A stretch of 64,000 nucleotides of DNA from Sphingobacteriaceae bacterium (GCA_903642215.1 CAHJWG010000001.1:992001-1056000); one strand, 5' to 3'; counted from the stretch's first letter, positions 56,656 through 64,000 are shown. Notes: a model not told the origin generated them from the sequence alone. Program-made: numbers and translations.

Positions 56656-57345
56656 ATGAGTACAACTACTGTAGCACCTATCGATCAAATTAAAACAACG
56701 CCCTGGGCAGGCGGGCGTTCACCGTTTTCCATTGAATATGGAAAAATGATGATGTGGTTTTTCTTATTGTCTGATGCTTTTACATTTTCAGCTTTACTAA
56801 TTGCATATGGTGCCTTGCGTTTTAGTGCCAAAGCTTGGCCAATGCCCGATGAAGTATTTCAATCTATTCCATTTATAAAAGATCACGGCGCACCGCTGGT
56901 TTTTGTTGGTTTAATGACTTTTATTTTAATTATGAGTTCGGTAACGATGGTATTAGCAGTAGAAGCAGGTCATCGTAACTCAAAAAAAGAAGTAATAAAC
57001 TGGATGATCTTAACCGTAATTGGAGGACTTATATTTTTAAGCTGCCAGGCATTAGAGTGGACCCATTTACACGAAGAAGGTGCTTGGTGGGGCAGCAATC
57101 CGTTTAAAAGTGCAACAGGTTTAAATACCGGTACAAACTTTACCAACTTGTTTTTTACAATTACAGGTTTCCATGGTTTCCACGTATTTACTGGAGTTTT
57201 AATCAATTTTATAATTTTATTAAATGTTATTAAAGGTACCTACGAAAAACGTGGTAGCTATTTAATGGTTGAAAAAGTTGGCTTATACTGGCACTTTGTA
57301 GATTTAGTATGGGTTTTCGTGTTTACATTTTTCTATCTGGTATAA
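56656..57345 (+). CDS. ctaE: Cytochrome c oxidase subunit III (second copy)
   Basis: 229-aa subunit III with five to six transmembrane helices. KMMMWFFLLSDAFTFSALLI, FFTITGFHGFHVFTGVLINF and KVGLYWHFVDLVWVFVFTFF are conserved blocks. It stabilises subunit I and the oxygen and proton paths. It lies 20 nt after the first copy and 19 nt before subunit IV. Confidence 0.94.
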   Translation: MSTTTVAPIDQIKTTPWAGGRSPFSIEYGKMMMWFFLLSDAFTFSALLIAYGALRFSAKAWPMPDEVFQSIPFIKDHGAPLVFVGLMTFILIMSSVTMVLAVEAGHRNSKKEVINWMILTVIGGLIFLSCQALEWTHLHEEGAWWGSNPFKSATGLNTGTNFTNLFFTITGFHGFHVFTGVLINFIILLNVIKGTYEKRGSYLMVEKVGLYWHFVDLVWVFVFTFFYLV

Positions 57346-57363
57346 TTCAAAAATCAAAATATT

Positions 57364-57705
57364 ATGAGTACAGAATCCTCAAATGTTGAACATGATAAAG
57401 ATCATGAATCACTTTCAAAAGGTAAAATTTGGCAGGTATTTTTTGTACTGCTGGGTATAACGGCCATCGAATTTATCATAGCTTTATACCTTGTACCGCA
57501 TCATGTATTAAAGCCGGGAATAGCAAATCCGGTTTATATTATGCTCACTTTAGCTAAAGCATTTTATATTGTTGCTTATTTTATGCACTTAAAATTTGAA
57601 AAAGTCGGAATGGCTTATGCTATTCTCGTTCCAACTTTGTTTATCATCGGGCTGATACTTGTTTTAACCAACGAAAGTAATTATTGGTTGTTTACAAGGT
57701 TTTAA
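57364..57705 (+). CDS. ctaF: Cytochrome c oxidase subunit IV-like protein
   Basis: 113-aa protein with a charged N terminus (SNVEHDKDHESLSKGKIWQ) and three transmembrane helices, including FVLLGITAIEFIIALYLV and KAFYIVAYFMHLKFEKVGMA. This is the small bacterial subunit IV (COX4_pro-like). The last base of its stop codon is the first base of the sco ATG. Confidence 0.9.
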   Translation: MSTESSNVEHDKDHESLSKGKIWQVFFVLLGITAIEFIIALYLVPHHVLKPGIANPVYIMLTLAKAFYIVAYFMHLKFEKVGMAYAILVPTLFIIGLILVLTNESNYWLFTRF

Positions 57706-58412
57706 TGTTTGATTTAAAAACCGTTAAGAGATCTGTAATCCTGGTACTTATCCTGATAGTACCAGGATTTTTGTATTATTTACTTCAGGCAAAAGGTAAA
57801 AACCGTTATAAACCGTTACCAATATACGGCCCGAAACAAGTAGCTAAAACGTTTCATAAAGTAAGAGGAAAGGTTATTTTCGATACAATTTATCATCAAA
57901 TCCCCGATTTTAAATTATACGATCAGGATAACAAGCTAATAACACAGAAAAATTTTGAAGGAAAAGTGGTTTTGGTAAATTTCTTTTTTACAAATTGTCC
58001 TGTTTTATGTAAGGAGATCAATCAAAACATAGCCAAACTAGCTGAAAATTATCAAAAAAACGGAATGTTGCGGTTTGCTTCAATTACTGTTGATCCGGCT
58101 AAAGATAATACCTCAGTTTTGAAAAAATACGCTGCATCTTTAAAAGCAGACGAAGATCAATGGAAATTTTTAACCGGTGATACCACAACAATCTATTCGT
58201 TAAGCAAAAATGGATTTTTAGTAACTGCGGTAAATGGAAATAACCATCCCGAAGATTTCGTTTACAGTGAAAAACTAATTTTAATTGACCAGGACAGAAG
58301 GATAAGAGGTTATTATAACGGAACATCTGTTAACGAAATGACAAAGCTGAATGACGAAATTAAAGTGTTGATTGCCGAAGAATTACGTAAAATTAAAAGT
58401 AATTTATATTGA
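57705..58412 (+). CDS. SCO1/SenC-family copper chaperone-like protein, His ligand replaced by Tyr
   Basis: 235-aa membrane-anchored thioredoxin-fold protein. An N-terminal transmembrane segment (about residues 8-25) precedes the fold. NFFFTNCPVLCKEINQN holds the CxxxC copper pair (Cys98, Cys102). The distal His expected in the V-H-S segment before the LILID strand is here FVYSEKLILIDQ: Tyr187 (codon TAC; CAC would be His). IRGYYNGTS follows as usual. SCO delivers copper to CuA; without the His it may act as a thiol reductase instead. A strong hairpin lies in codons 11-23. Confidence 0.88.
   Translation: MFDLKTVKRSVILVLILIVPGFLYYLLQAKGKNRYKPLPIYGPKQVAKTFHKVRGKVIFDTIYHQIPDFKLYDQDNKLITQKNFEGKVVLVNFFFTNCPVLCKEINQNIAKLAENYQKNGMLRFASITVDPAKDNTSVLKKYAASLKADEDQWKFLTGDTTTIYSLSKNGFLVTAVNGNNHPEDFVYSEKLILIDQDRRIRGYYNGTSVNEMTKLNDEIKVLIAEELRKIKSNLY
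57737..57772 (+). promoter_or_regulatory. Terminator-like hairpin inside the sco coding start (possible attenuator)
   Basis: AATCCTGGTACT (57737-57748) is the exact complement of AGTACCAGGATT (57758-57769) around a 9-nt loop, ending in a run of five T (57768-57772). It has the form of an intrinsic terminator but falls in the first codons of sco. It could lower expression of sco and downstream genes relative to oxidase subunits, or be a codon coincidence. Confidence 0.55.
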
Positions 58413-59005
58413 TGGAACCACATACAAACCTTGTACAAGACAAGCTGATTTTTCGCCTGATAATTGGAATTTCCGTATTTGTATTTGCGGTAGTTGTAAT
58501 TTTGATCCTGAAAGTGCTTCCGGTTCCTGCTGTTTTACCATCGTTTACTTACAAATTACCTTTAATAAATGCTTATTTAAACGGAACCTGTAGCATCCTG
58601 CTTCTTTTATCGCTATATTTTATCAAGCGGAAAAATATAGTAATGCACAAAAGAATCAATATTACTGCTTTTGCCCTGTCTGCTTTGTTCCTTATTTTTT
58701 ATATAGTTTTCCATTATTTTGCACCGGAAACACGTTTCGGGGATTTAGACGGAAATCATTTAGTTTCGCCAACAGAAGCCGAAGCGGTAGGAAACCTCCG
58801 TTACGTCTATTTTGTAATTCTGATCACACACATTGTTCTGGCTGCAATTGTTTTACCACTAATTCTGTTTAGCTTTAGTTTTGCCTTGAGAAATCAAATC
58901 GAAAAGCACAAAAAAATTGTTCGCTGGACGTGGCCCATCTGGTTTTATGTAACCGTAACGGGCGTTGTAGTTTATATAATGATTTCGCCTTATTACCAAT
59001 TTTAG
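58412..59005 (+). CDS. DUF420 membrane protein
   Basis: 197-aa protein with about five transmembrane helices, starting at ATG 58412, which overlaps the sco stop codon. LINAYLNGTCSILLLLSLYF, MHKRINITAFALSALFLIFY and LVSPTEAEAVGNLRYVYFVI-like blocks (GNLRYVYFVILITHIVLAAI) with several His match DUF420, found beside SCO in oxidase loci. A role in copper or heme delivery to the oxidase is assumed from context. A dispersed-word variant lies at 58598. Confidence 0.87.
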   Translation: MEPHTNLVQDKLIFRLIIGISVFVFAVVVILILKVLPVPAVLPSFTYKLPLINAYLNGTCSILLLLSLYFIKRKNIVMHKRINITAFALSALFLIFYIVFHYFAPETRFGDLDGNHLVSPTEAEAVGNLRYVYFVILITHIVLAAIVLPLILFSFSFALRNQIEKHKKIVRWTWPIWFYVTVTGVVVYIMISPYYQF

Positions 59006-59071
59006 CGTAAATTTGTGCTGCAAAAGAAGTATGGTTTTTTAACTTGTATTTCATTTCAAAAAACAAATCTC

Positions 59072-59350
59072 ATGAAAAATATTAAAAAAATGCTTGCAAG
59101 TTTAGCGGTATTGCTGATGCTGTTTTTAAGCACACAAAACCTGCACGCACAATGTGCCATGTGTGCTGCAAATGCAGAAACTTCTCATAACAGCGGTAAT
59201 ACAAAGGCAGATGGTTTAAATAAAGGTATTTTAGTTTTGCTGGCTGCACCATATTTGGCAGCTGCTGTGGTTGGATATATTTGGTATAAAAGGTTTCGCC
59301 GTAAAAATGTGGAGTTGAACATGCGCAACGAAAAGCTTAATTTAAATTAA
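59072..59350 (+). CDS. Small secreted/membrane protein with CAMCAAN motif
   Basis: 92-aa protein starting at ATG 59072, which gives a clean signal peptide (residues 1-27, ending NLHAQ); an in-frame start 57 nt upstream lacks support. The mature part starts CAMCAANAETSHNSG (CxxC), then one transmembrane segment (ILVLLAAPYLAAAVVGYIW) and a basic tail. I recall such proteins at the end of Bacteroidota oxidase loci, but know no function. Its stop codon overlaps a dispersed-word variant. Confidence 0.75.
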   Translation: MKNIKKMLASLAVLLMLFLSTQNLHAQCAMCAANAETSHNSGNTKADGLNKGILVLLAAPYLAAAVVGYIWYKRFRRKNVELNMRNEKLNLN

Positions 59351-59389
59351 GCTTCTTTTAGTAATCAATCCTGCTATTTATTTTAGAAG

Positions 59390-60049
59390 ATGATTAAAGC
59401 TGAAACTTTTGATTTTTTAAACAAGCTGGTCGAGAATAATAACCGCGATTGGTTTTTAGATCATAAAGAATTATACGAAGCAGCCAGGGAAAATGCAATT
59501 GATTTTGCACAACAGGTTCTTCAGGCTTTAACAAAAATAGACAAGCAGGTTGATGCGGATATTGATCCGAAAAAATGCGTAATGCGTATTTATCGTGATG
59601 TCCGTTTCAGTAAAGATAAAACGCCTTATAAAAATAATTTCGGGATCAACTTTAAAACCGGAAACGGAATTGCCGAATTAGGTTATTATATCCATATTCA
59701 ACCCGGAAAATCTTTTGCCGGAGGCGGTTACTGGATGCCGCCCGCAGAACATTTAAAAGCGATACGGCAGGAAATAGATTATAACGGTGCCGCGCTGAAT
59801 AAAATCATCACTAATGCTTCTTTTACCGATGATTTTTCTGCATTCGATCAGCAGGAACAACTTAAAAATAATCCAAAAGGATACGAAGCCGATCATCAGT
59901 TTATCAACTTATTAAAGCTGAAAAGTTTTGCAGCCATGCACTCTTTATCCAACCAAGAATTAACGGATAAAGGAGCCGTTCAAAATATCGTTGAATATTT
60001 TACGAAAATCCATCCGTTAAATAATTTTTTAAACCAGGCAATCAGTTAA
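59390..60049 (+). CDS. DUF2461-family protein
   Basis: 219-aa cytoplasmic protein. It begins TFDFLNKLVENNNRDWFLDH, with MRIYRDVRFSKDKTPYKNNF and YYIHIQPGKSFAGGGYWMPP, the defining blocks of DUF2461, a conserved family without assigned function. It is a single gene after the oxidase block. A dispersed-word variant lies at 59813. Confidence 0.9.
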   Translation: MIKAETFDFLNKLVENNNRDWFLDHKELYEAARENAIDFAQQVLQALTKIDKQVDADIDPKKCVMRIYRDVRFSKDKTPYKNNFGINFKTGNGIAELGYYIHIQPGKSFAGGGYWMPPAEHLKAIRQEIDYNGAALNKIITNASFTDDFSAFDQQEQLKNNPKGYEADHQFINLLKLKSFAAMHSLSNQELTDKGAVQNIVEYFTKIHPLNNFLNQAIS

Positions 60050-60148
60050 TTACTGAATGATTAAAAGAAGTGTTTCCTATCATCTTATCCAAATAAGTTT
60101 ATTTCCCAAAAGTGATCCTTAAAAATTACCGATAAAAGAAGTATCAGC

Positions 60149-60907
60149 ATGAAAACTTACGCCATCATTTCTGATATTCATGGAAACTTGCTTGCGCTGG
60201 AAGCAGTTTTAAAAGATATCGCATCACGAAGTGTTGATACGATTATCAACTTAGGTGATCATGTTTTTGGTCCGTTAGAACCGCAAAAAACAGCAGATTT
60301 AATTTTTAGTCGGGAAATAATTTGTATCAGCGGAAATAAAGATCGGGATATTTTAGAAAATTTGGATCGGATTACGCAGGATGCAACGCTTGAACAAGTC
60401 AAAAAAAACATTGATAAAAGAAGCATCGATTGGTTAAAAAGCCTTCCTTCAACTCAAATAATAGACGAACTTATTTTTGCCTGCCACGGTACGCCGGAAA
60501 GCGATAATGAATATTTGCTGGAAGAGGTTACCGGAAATGGTGTTTTTGTTTTTAAGGATGAAGAATTGATTGCAAAAACAAATCACATTAAAGAACAGAT
60601 TATTTTGTGCGGACATTCGCATGTAAACCGTGTAATCCGGCTTTCTAACGGAAAGCTGATTTTAAATCCGGGAAGTGTTGGTTTGCCTGCATATTTGGGA
60701 AATGCCCAAGTGCGTTTTGCAATGGAATCGATGACACCGTATGCCAAATATGCTTTAATTTATGCCGATAAAAACAGTATCAAAATTGAACAGGTAAATT
60801 GTCCTTACGATTGGAACGCAGCCTCTGCAACAGCCAGAAAAAACGGGAGAGAAGATTGGGCACAAGGTTTATTGTATGGCCGTATGCCCAAATCTTTAAA
60901 AAGTTAA
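60149..60907 (+). CDS. Metallophosphoesterase
   Basis: 252-aa calcineurin-like phosphoesterase. Metal-binding motifs in order: ISDIHGN (residues 7-13), NLGDHVFGP, SGNKD, HGTPESD, and GHSHVNR with LNPGSVGLP. This resembles YfcE-type and other small bacterial phosphodiesterases; substrate unknown. It carries one exact dispersed word upstream (60131-60145, 3 nt before ATG), one inside (60413-60427), and one sister word (60767-60781). Confidence 0.92.
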   Translation: MKTYAIISDIHGNLLALEAVLKDIASRSVDTIINLGDHVFGPLEPQKTADLIFSREIICISGNKDRDILENLDRITQDATLEQVKKNIDKRSIDWLKSLPSTQIIDELIFACHGTPESDNEYLLEEVTGNGVFVFKDEELIAKTNHIKEQIILCGHSHVNRVIRLSNGKLILNPGSVGLPAYLGNAQVRFAMESMTPYAKYALIYADKNSIKIEQVNCPYDWNAASATARKNGREDWAQGLLYGRMPKSLKS

Positions 60908-60911
60908 TTGC

Positions 60912-61460
60912 TTAAAAAGGGCTTTTAAAGTTTGCAAAAGTTGGTAAAACAGTATCTTTTGGAGAGAGTAAAACGTTGGATAAATCGCTTTGCCAATCAA
61001 TATTTAAAGTCGGGTCATTCCACAAAACACCAATTTCCGAAGCTTTATCGTAATAATTGTTTACTTTATAAGTGAAGATTGTATCGTCTTCTAAAGTTAC
61101 AAAACCATGTAAAAAACCAGCCGGAATCCAAAACTGTTTGTGGTTTTCTCCGCTCAATTCAATCGTAACATATTGGCCAAAAGTTGGCGAGTTTTTACGA
61201 ATATCAACTGCCACATCCAAAACCCGACCTTGTAAAACACGCACTAATTTGCCTTGTGCAAAAGGTTCTGCCTGGCCGTGCAAACCACGTAAAGCTCCTT
61301 TTTGGGAAAACGACTGGTTATCCTGCACAAACGTAGCATCGATTCCTGCTTCCTTGTATTTTTTTCCACTGTAACTTTCGTAAAAGTAACCGCGGTCATC
61401 CGGGAAAATACGTGGTTCAATAATTTTTAACCCTTCAATTTTTGTAGTAGTGATATTCAT
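60912..61460 (-). CDS. rfbC: dTDP-4-dehydrorhamnose 3,5-epimerase
   Basis: 182-aa cupin-fold epimerase of L-rhamnose synthesis. PRIFPDDRGYFYESYSG, FVQDNQSFSQKGALRGLHGQ, VLQGRVLDVAVDIRKNSPTF and FWIPAGFLHGFVTLED are the family blocks, with the catalytic His in RGLHGQ. Its start overlaps the DUF4286 stop by 4 nt. The other dTDP-rhamnose genes are not in the window. Confidence 0.95.
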   Translation of the reverse strand: MNITTTKIEGLKIIEPRIFPDDRGYFYESYSGKKYKEAGIDATFVQDNQSFSQKGALRGLHGQAEPFAQGKLVRVLQGRVLDVAVDIRKNSPTFGQYVTIELSGENHKQFWIPAGFLHGFVTLEDDTIFTYKVNNYYDKASEIGVLWNDPTLNIDWQSDLSNVLLSPKDTVLPTFANFKSPF

Positions 61461-61765
61461 TGTTCGTTGATAATTTTCATGACAGAACTAAAAGTAACCA
61501 ATTGATTTACAAAAGCTTGCTGATGTTCTTGTTCGATATTTGGCGCGTATAAACTTTGATAAGATTGCAATGATGAAATTTCATTGGTACGAAACTGCAG
61601 GCAAAAAGTTAAGCCTTCGTTTGGAGAATCGGTTACCTGTAAAAGCTGGCAGGACTGGAAAAAACCAGTTTCCATAACCGCTTCCATATAATTGGTTTTG
61701 ATCCAGCTTAACCATTCCTGTTCAATCGTTTCTTCAATTAAAACAGTTATATTGTAAATGAACAT
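61457..61765 (-). CDS. DUF4286-family protein
   Basis: 102-aa cytoplasmic protein starting MFIYNITVLIEETIEQEWLS, with GLTFCLQFRTNEISSLQSYQ in the middle. This is DUF4286, a small ferredoxin-like-fold family common in Bacteroidota, of unknown function. It lies between the TPR gene (21 nt) and rfbC (overlap). Confidence 0.85.
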   Translation of the reverse strand: MFIYNITVLIEETIEQEWLSWIKTNYMEAVMETGFFQSCQLLQVTDSPNEGLTFCLQFRTNEISSLQSYQSLYAPNIEQEHQQAFVNQLVTFSSVMKIINEQ

Positions 61766-61786
61766 GCTGTAAAACTATGATTTTTA

Positions 61787-63589
61787 TCAGGAACCCGGAA
61801 GCTGATCGCCTCGTAAAGCCCTGAATTTTTTACGTGCCTCGCTAATCCACAAGCTGGAAGGGTAATCCGTAATAATTTTTTGATACAGCGTTTGTGCCTT
61901 GGCATTATTGTTTAAATGGTTAGCATATAAATCAGCCATCATAAAAATGGCATCATCGGCCCAAAGTTCTGTTGGATGTTCATCAACAATTTTTTGCAGC
62001 GGAAGGATTGCATCTGCATACTGTTTTTGCTGGATAAAAATTCGTGCTTTAGCCATTAAAATATCATCAGCGAGCGAATTGCCCGGATAAACACGGTTAA
62101 TGCTATCCAGCGTAATCATCGCACGATCAGTTTGTTCTTTATAAATCAGGAAATCTGCCCGTGCATACATTTTAAGCGCATTTCCGGTAGAATCAAAAGC
62201 CGTATTATCAGTAATCAGGAGCGAAAGATTTAAAGCATCGTTAGCAATTAACTGGGAAGTTGCTGCTTTTAAAATGAATAATTGTGCTTTAGCGTAATTA
62301 AAATCGCCTGTAAAATAAGCCAAACGAGCATTACGATATTTTGCTTCCTGCGCAATATTTGTATTTGGGAAAGCATATTCTACCTGGCTGTACAACAAAG
62401 TTGCTTCCCAAGGTTGATTATTCAGCAGATAAACATCGCCTAAATCCATTTTACAATCTGCCAATAAATTTGGGCGAATACCCTGAATTAAAACAGCTTG
62501 CTCTAATAATTTTTCGGCTTCTATAGTTTTATGCAATTTAAAAGCCTGTAACCTTGCCAATTTTTGCATGGCAAAAGCAGTATTGCTGTTTCGGCCAAAT
62601 TCGGTTAATAAATCCTGGTAATCTTTTTCAAGGCCGGTTAAATCCTGTTGCTTGTATTTACCCGAAGTAACCTTTAAATTTTTTGTGTTGAGCAGTTCAA
62701 TTCTCGAAGGAATATAATACTCTTGTTCTTTTCCTTTTGTAATGATAAAATCGTAACCACGGATAGCCGTATCGTAAGCTTCGTTACCAACGAAAGTTTG
62801 GCACAGCTGGAAAACCTGTTCCCCGTTGTCTTTTTGCCTTTTCGACAGTGCGATAACCTGGTTTAATGCCAAATCATAATCTTTTTGCTGTAGATATTGC
62901 CAGGTTAATAATTGTGTAAATACGATAGCCTGCGGATTTTTCTGAATTTTATCCAGCAGCAAACTTCTAAAAGAATCATAATCTACCGGCCCTTCAAACT
63001 GACTGGCAATATTGTTTTGGGCCTGGTACAAATAGTCGGGATTGGCCGTAAGGATGTTTAAATATTCTGCTGCCATCTGCAATTTTTCTCTCCGGAAACG
63101 GTACATACTTACCAAGGGAATCGAAAACAATTGCTCGTTATGCAAAATTGCCCGGCCTTGTAAAAAAACTTTGATGGTATACTCTGTATTTCCGGCCTGG
63201 TAAAACTGGTTGGCAATGGTACTGATTTGCGCTTCGTCTGCCGGTAAATTGCGCAGTATTTCTTTATAAACAGTTTCTGCTTTTGGCGTATCGCCTTTTT
63301 CGGTATAAATACTGCCTAATGTAATAGCGTAATCCACATTTTCGGGATGCTTTTTAGCCATTTTTTTAGTCAGGTTTTCGGCTTCGTCCAGTTTTTTTAA
63401 ACTAACCAAACTATTGCAGTAAGCTTTAAAATAAGCTTCGTTATCCTGCTTAAACAGCTTTTGATAAATCTGGCTGGCTTTATCTTTTTCGCCGGAAGCA
63501 GCGTATTGCCTTGCCAGCAGCAAATCATCAGACTGTGCAGCAGCAGTTAAAAAGCAACCTAAAAAAATGACCGATAAAAACAGCTTCAT
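61787..63589 (-). CDS. Exported tetratricopeptide-repeat protein
   Basis: About 600-aa TPR protein with a signal peptide (residues 1-19, MKLFLSVIFLGCFLTAAAQ). ATG at 63589 is chosen; a TTG three codons upstream only lengthens the N terminus. Repeats run through the length, for example ARQYAASGEKDKASQIYQKL, VDYAITLGSIYTEKGDTPKA and ADDAIFMMADLYANHLNNNA. It probably scaffolds periplasmic or outer-membrane partners; none identified. First gene of TPR-DUF4286-rfbC. Confidence 0.88.
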   Translation of the reverse strand: MKLFLSVIFLGCFLTAAAQSDDLLLARQYAASGEKDKASQIYQKLFKQDNEAYFKAYCNSLVSLKKLDEAENLTKKMAKKHPENVDYAITLGSIYTEKGDTPKAETVYKEILRNLPADEAQISTIANQFYQAGNTEYTIKVFLQGRAILHNEQLFSIPLVSMYRFRREKLQMAAEYLNILTANPDYLYQAQNNIASQFEGPVDYDSFRSLLLDKIQKNPQAIVFTQLLTWQYLQQKDYDLALNQVIALSKRQKDNGEQVFQLCQTFVGNEAYDTAIRGYDFIITKGKEQEYYIPSRIELLNTKNLKVTSGKYKQQDLTGLEKDYQDLLTEFGRNSNTAFAMQKLARLQAFKLHKTIEAEKLLEQAVLIQGIRPNLLADCKMDLGDVYLLNNQPWEATLLYSQVEYAFPNTNIAQEAKYRNARLAYFTGDFNYAKAQLFILKAATSQLIANDALNLSLLITDNTAFDSTGNALKMYARADFLIYKEQTDRAMITLDSINRVYPGNSLADDILMAKARIFIQQKQYADAILPLQKIVDEHPTELWADDAIFMMADLYANHLNNNAKAQTLYQKIITDYPSSLWISEARKKFRALRGDQLPGS

Positions 63590-63745
63590 ACAACTCAAAA
63601 ATAAACTTTTTTACTACTTAAAAGAAGCTGTATCGATTCGGGCCAAAGCATCAGGGGGTAAAATTGTGGTGACACATAATCTAATCATGACTTAATTCCT
63701 AATTTAACCGTATCAATTAAAAATAATATTGCTTTACGATCCGGA

Positions 63746-64000
63746 TGAGAAGGCTTTGCTGTTTAATTATTTTTATTGCTGTAACGATAGTTTTTAATTC
63801 CTGTTCTGATAACAGGGTGCGAAAAATACCGGTTATCAGCTTTTTTAAGACACCCGAAAAAAGTGCTTTTCATATCTCTCCCAATGGTAAATATATTTCC
63901 TATCTTAAACTTTATCAGGAAAAACTGAACATTTACGTACAAACCATTGCTGATGGAAAGGAAAGCAGGATTACATCATTTGCAGATTATCCGGTAAAAG
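63746..64000 (+). CDS. S9-type peptidase, N-terminal part (runs off the window)
   Basis: 85 codons visible. A lipoprotein signal with lipobox VFNSC (Cys20) is followed by FFKTPEKSAFHISPNGKYIS and LKLYQEKLNIYVQTIADGKE, the first beta-propeller blades of prolyl oligopeptidase-family proteins as seen in Bacteroidota. The catalytic domain would lie beyond the window, so the assignment rests on the propeller only. It is divergent from the TPR operon. Confidence 0.7.

Larger units (their letters stand above)
31..63635. repeat. Dispersed 15-nt word family GATAAAAGAAGYATC (window-wide)
   Basis: The core TAAAAGAAG (or CTTCTTTTA) was counted by eye about 40 times. Exact 15-mers: 9554, 14503, 18098, 20924, 24681, 60131, 60413. 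One mismatch: 8274, 12822, 22513, 26791, 32192, 40171. Looser copies include 33, 2159, 6905, 6932, 10939, 11372, 19123, 23971, 29931, 30549, 39549, 42423, 44554, 58599, 59349, 59813, 60060 and 63618. They lie in both orientations, within genes in several reading frames and between genes. The sister word GATAAAAACAGYATC occurs near 13119, 27404, 27421, 34021, 35193, 55592 and 60767. Confidence 0.75.

Noticed and set aside
31-63635. The dispersed word as a simple promoter box or codon-usage effect
   Set aside because: It occurs downstream of genes and in several reading frames, and AGA/AAG-type codons are not otherwise favoured in the proteins.
1-64000. CRISPR arrays, tRNA and rRNA genes, intact insertion sequences
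   Set aside because: No regularly spaced direct repeats, cloverleaf sequences or transposase genes were seen; the dispersed word has irregular spacing and both orientations, so it is not CRISPR.

Overview
The window looks like chromosomal DNA of a Bacteroidota member, most likely Sphingobacteriaceae (Pedobacter or Mucilaginibacter type). The signs are: an alternative complex III plus aa3-type oxidase locus, a TlpA-like protein with a Bacteroidota-style N-terminal extension, DUF4286, DUF4932 and lipocalin-like lipoproteins, LytS/LytTR signalling, TAnnTTTG promoter elements, and almost no Shine-Dalgarno sequences before genes. The genus is an inference; there is no rRNA in the window.

Layout. 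0.05-6.7 kb (minus): a tetR-tolC-adaptor-RND efflux operon with a palindromic operator candidate in front of tetR. 7.0-14.4 kb: a light and redox cluster. On the minus strand it has an ABC1 kinase-like protein, a small ORF, a TetR-like protein, a flavin reductase and an SDR with no catalytic Tyr. Divergently, on the plus strand, it has a DUF2256 miniprotein, cryptochrome DASH and an iron-sulfur (6-4)-type photolyase. 14.6-20.9 kb: sucAB (2-oxoglutarate dehydrogenase E1 and E2) and a vSGLT-like symporter. 21-26.8 kb: a TlpA-like protein, then kdsA-kdsD and two nucleotide-sugar enzymes (LPS or capsule). 26.9-32.2 kb: a lipocalin-like lipoprotein, an AT-rich ParB-like/HAD two-gene cassette, a TonB receptor, a zinc metallopeptidase and a decayed C39 peptidase remnant. 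32.2-42.4 kb: pgi, prfB (with programmed frameshift), a DUF4932 protein, a LytS/LytTR pair, a transglutaminase-like protein, a methyltransferase, an outer-membrane barrel and a deoxyhypusine-synthase-like enzyme.

42.6-59.35 kb is the respiratory block: actABCDEF, ctaCD, a terminator, ctaA, ctaB, two subunit-III genes, subunit IV, SCO, DUF420 and a small membrane protein. Electrons would pass from menaquinol through ACIII and its c-type hemes to the CuA and heme a centres of the oxidase; CtaB and CtaA make heme A, and SCO would normally load copper. 59.4-64 kb holds DUF2461, a metallophosphoesterase, a TPR-DUF4286-rfbC operon (minus) and the start of an S9-type peptidase.

The strongest unexplained signal is a dispersed word, consensus GATAAAAGAAGYATC. 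Its 9-base core occurs about 40 times in 64 kb by my reading. It lies in both orientations, inside and between genes, sometimes as inverted pairs that form terminators and sometimes overlapping start codons. A sister word, GATAAAAACAGYATC, behaves the same way. This organisation resembles DNA-uptake-sequence systems, but the function is unproven. The other leading candidates are the ParB-like/HAD cassette, the C39 pseudogene, a SCO protein with its copper-ligand His replaced by Tyr, and a terminator-like hairpin inside the sco coding start.
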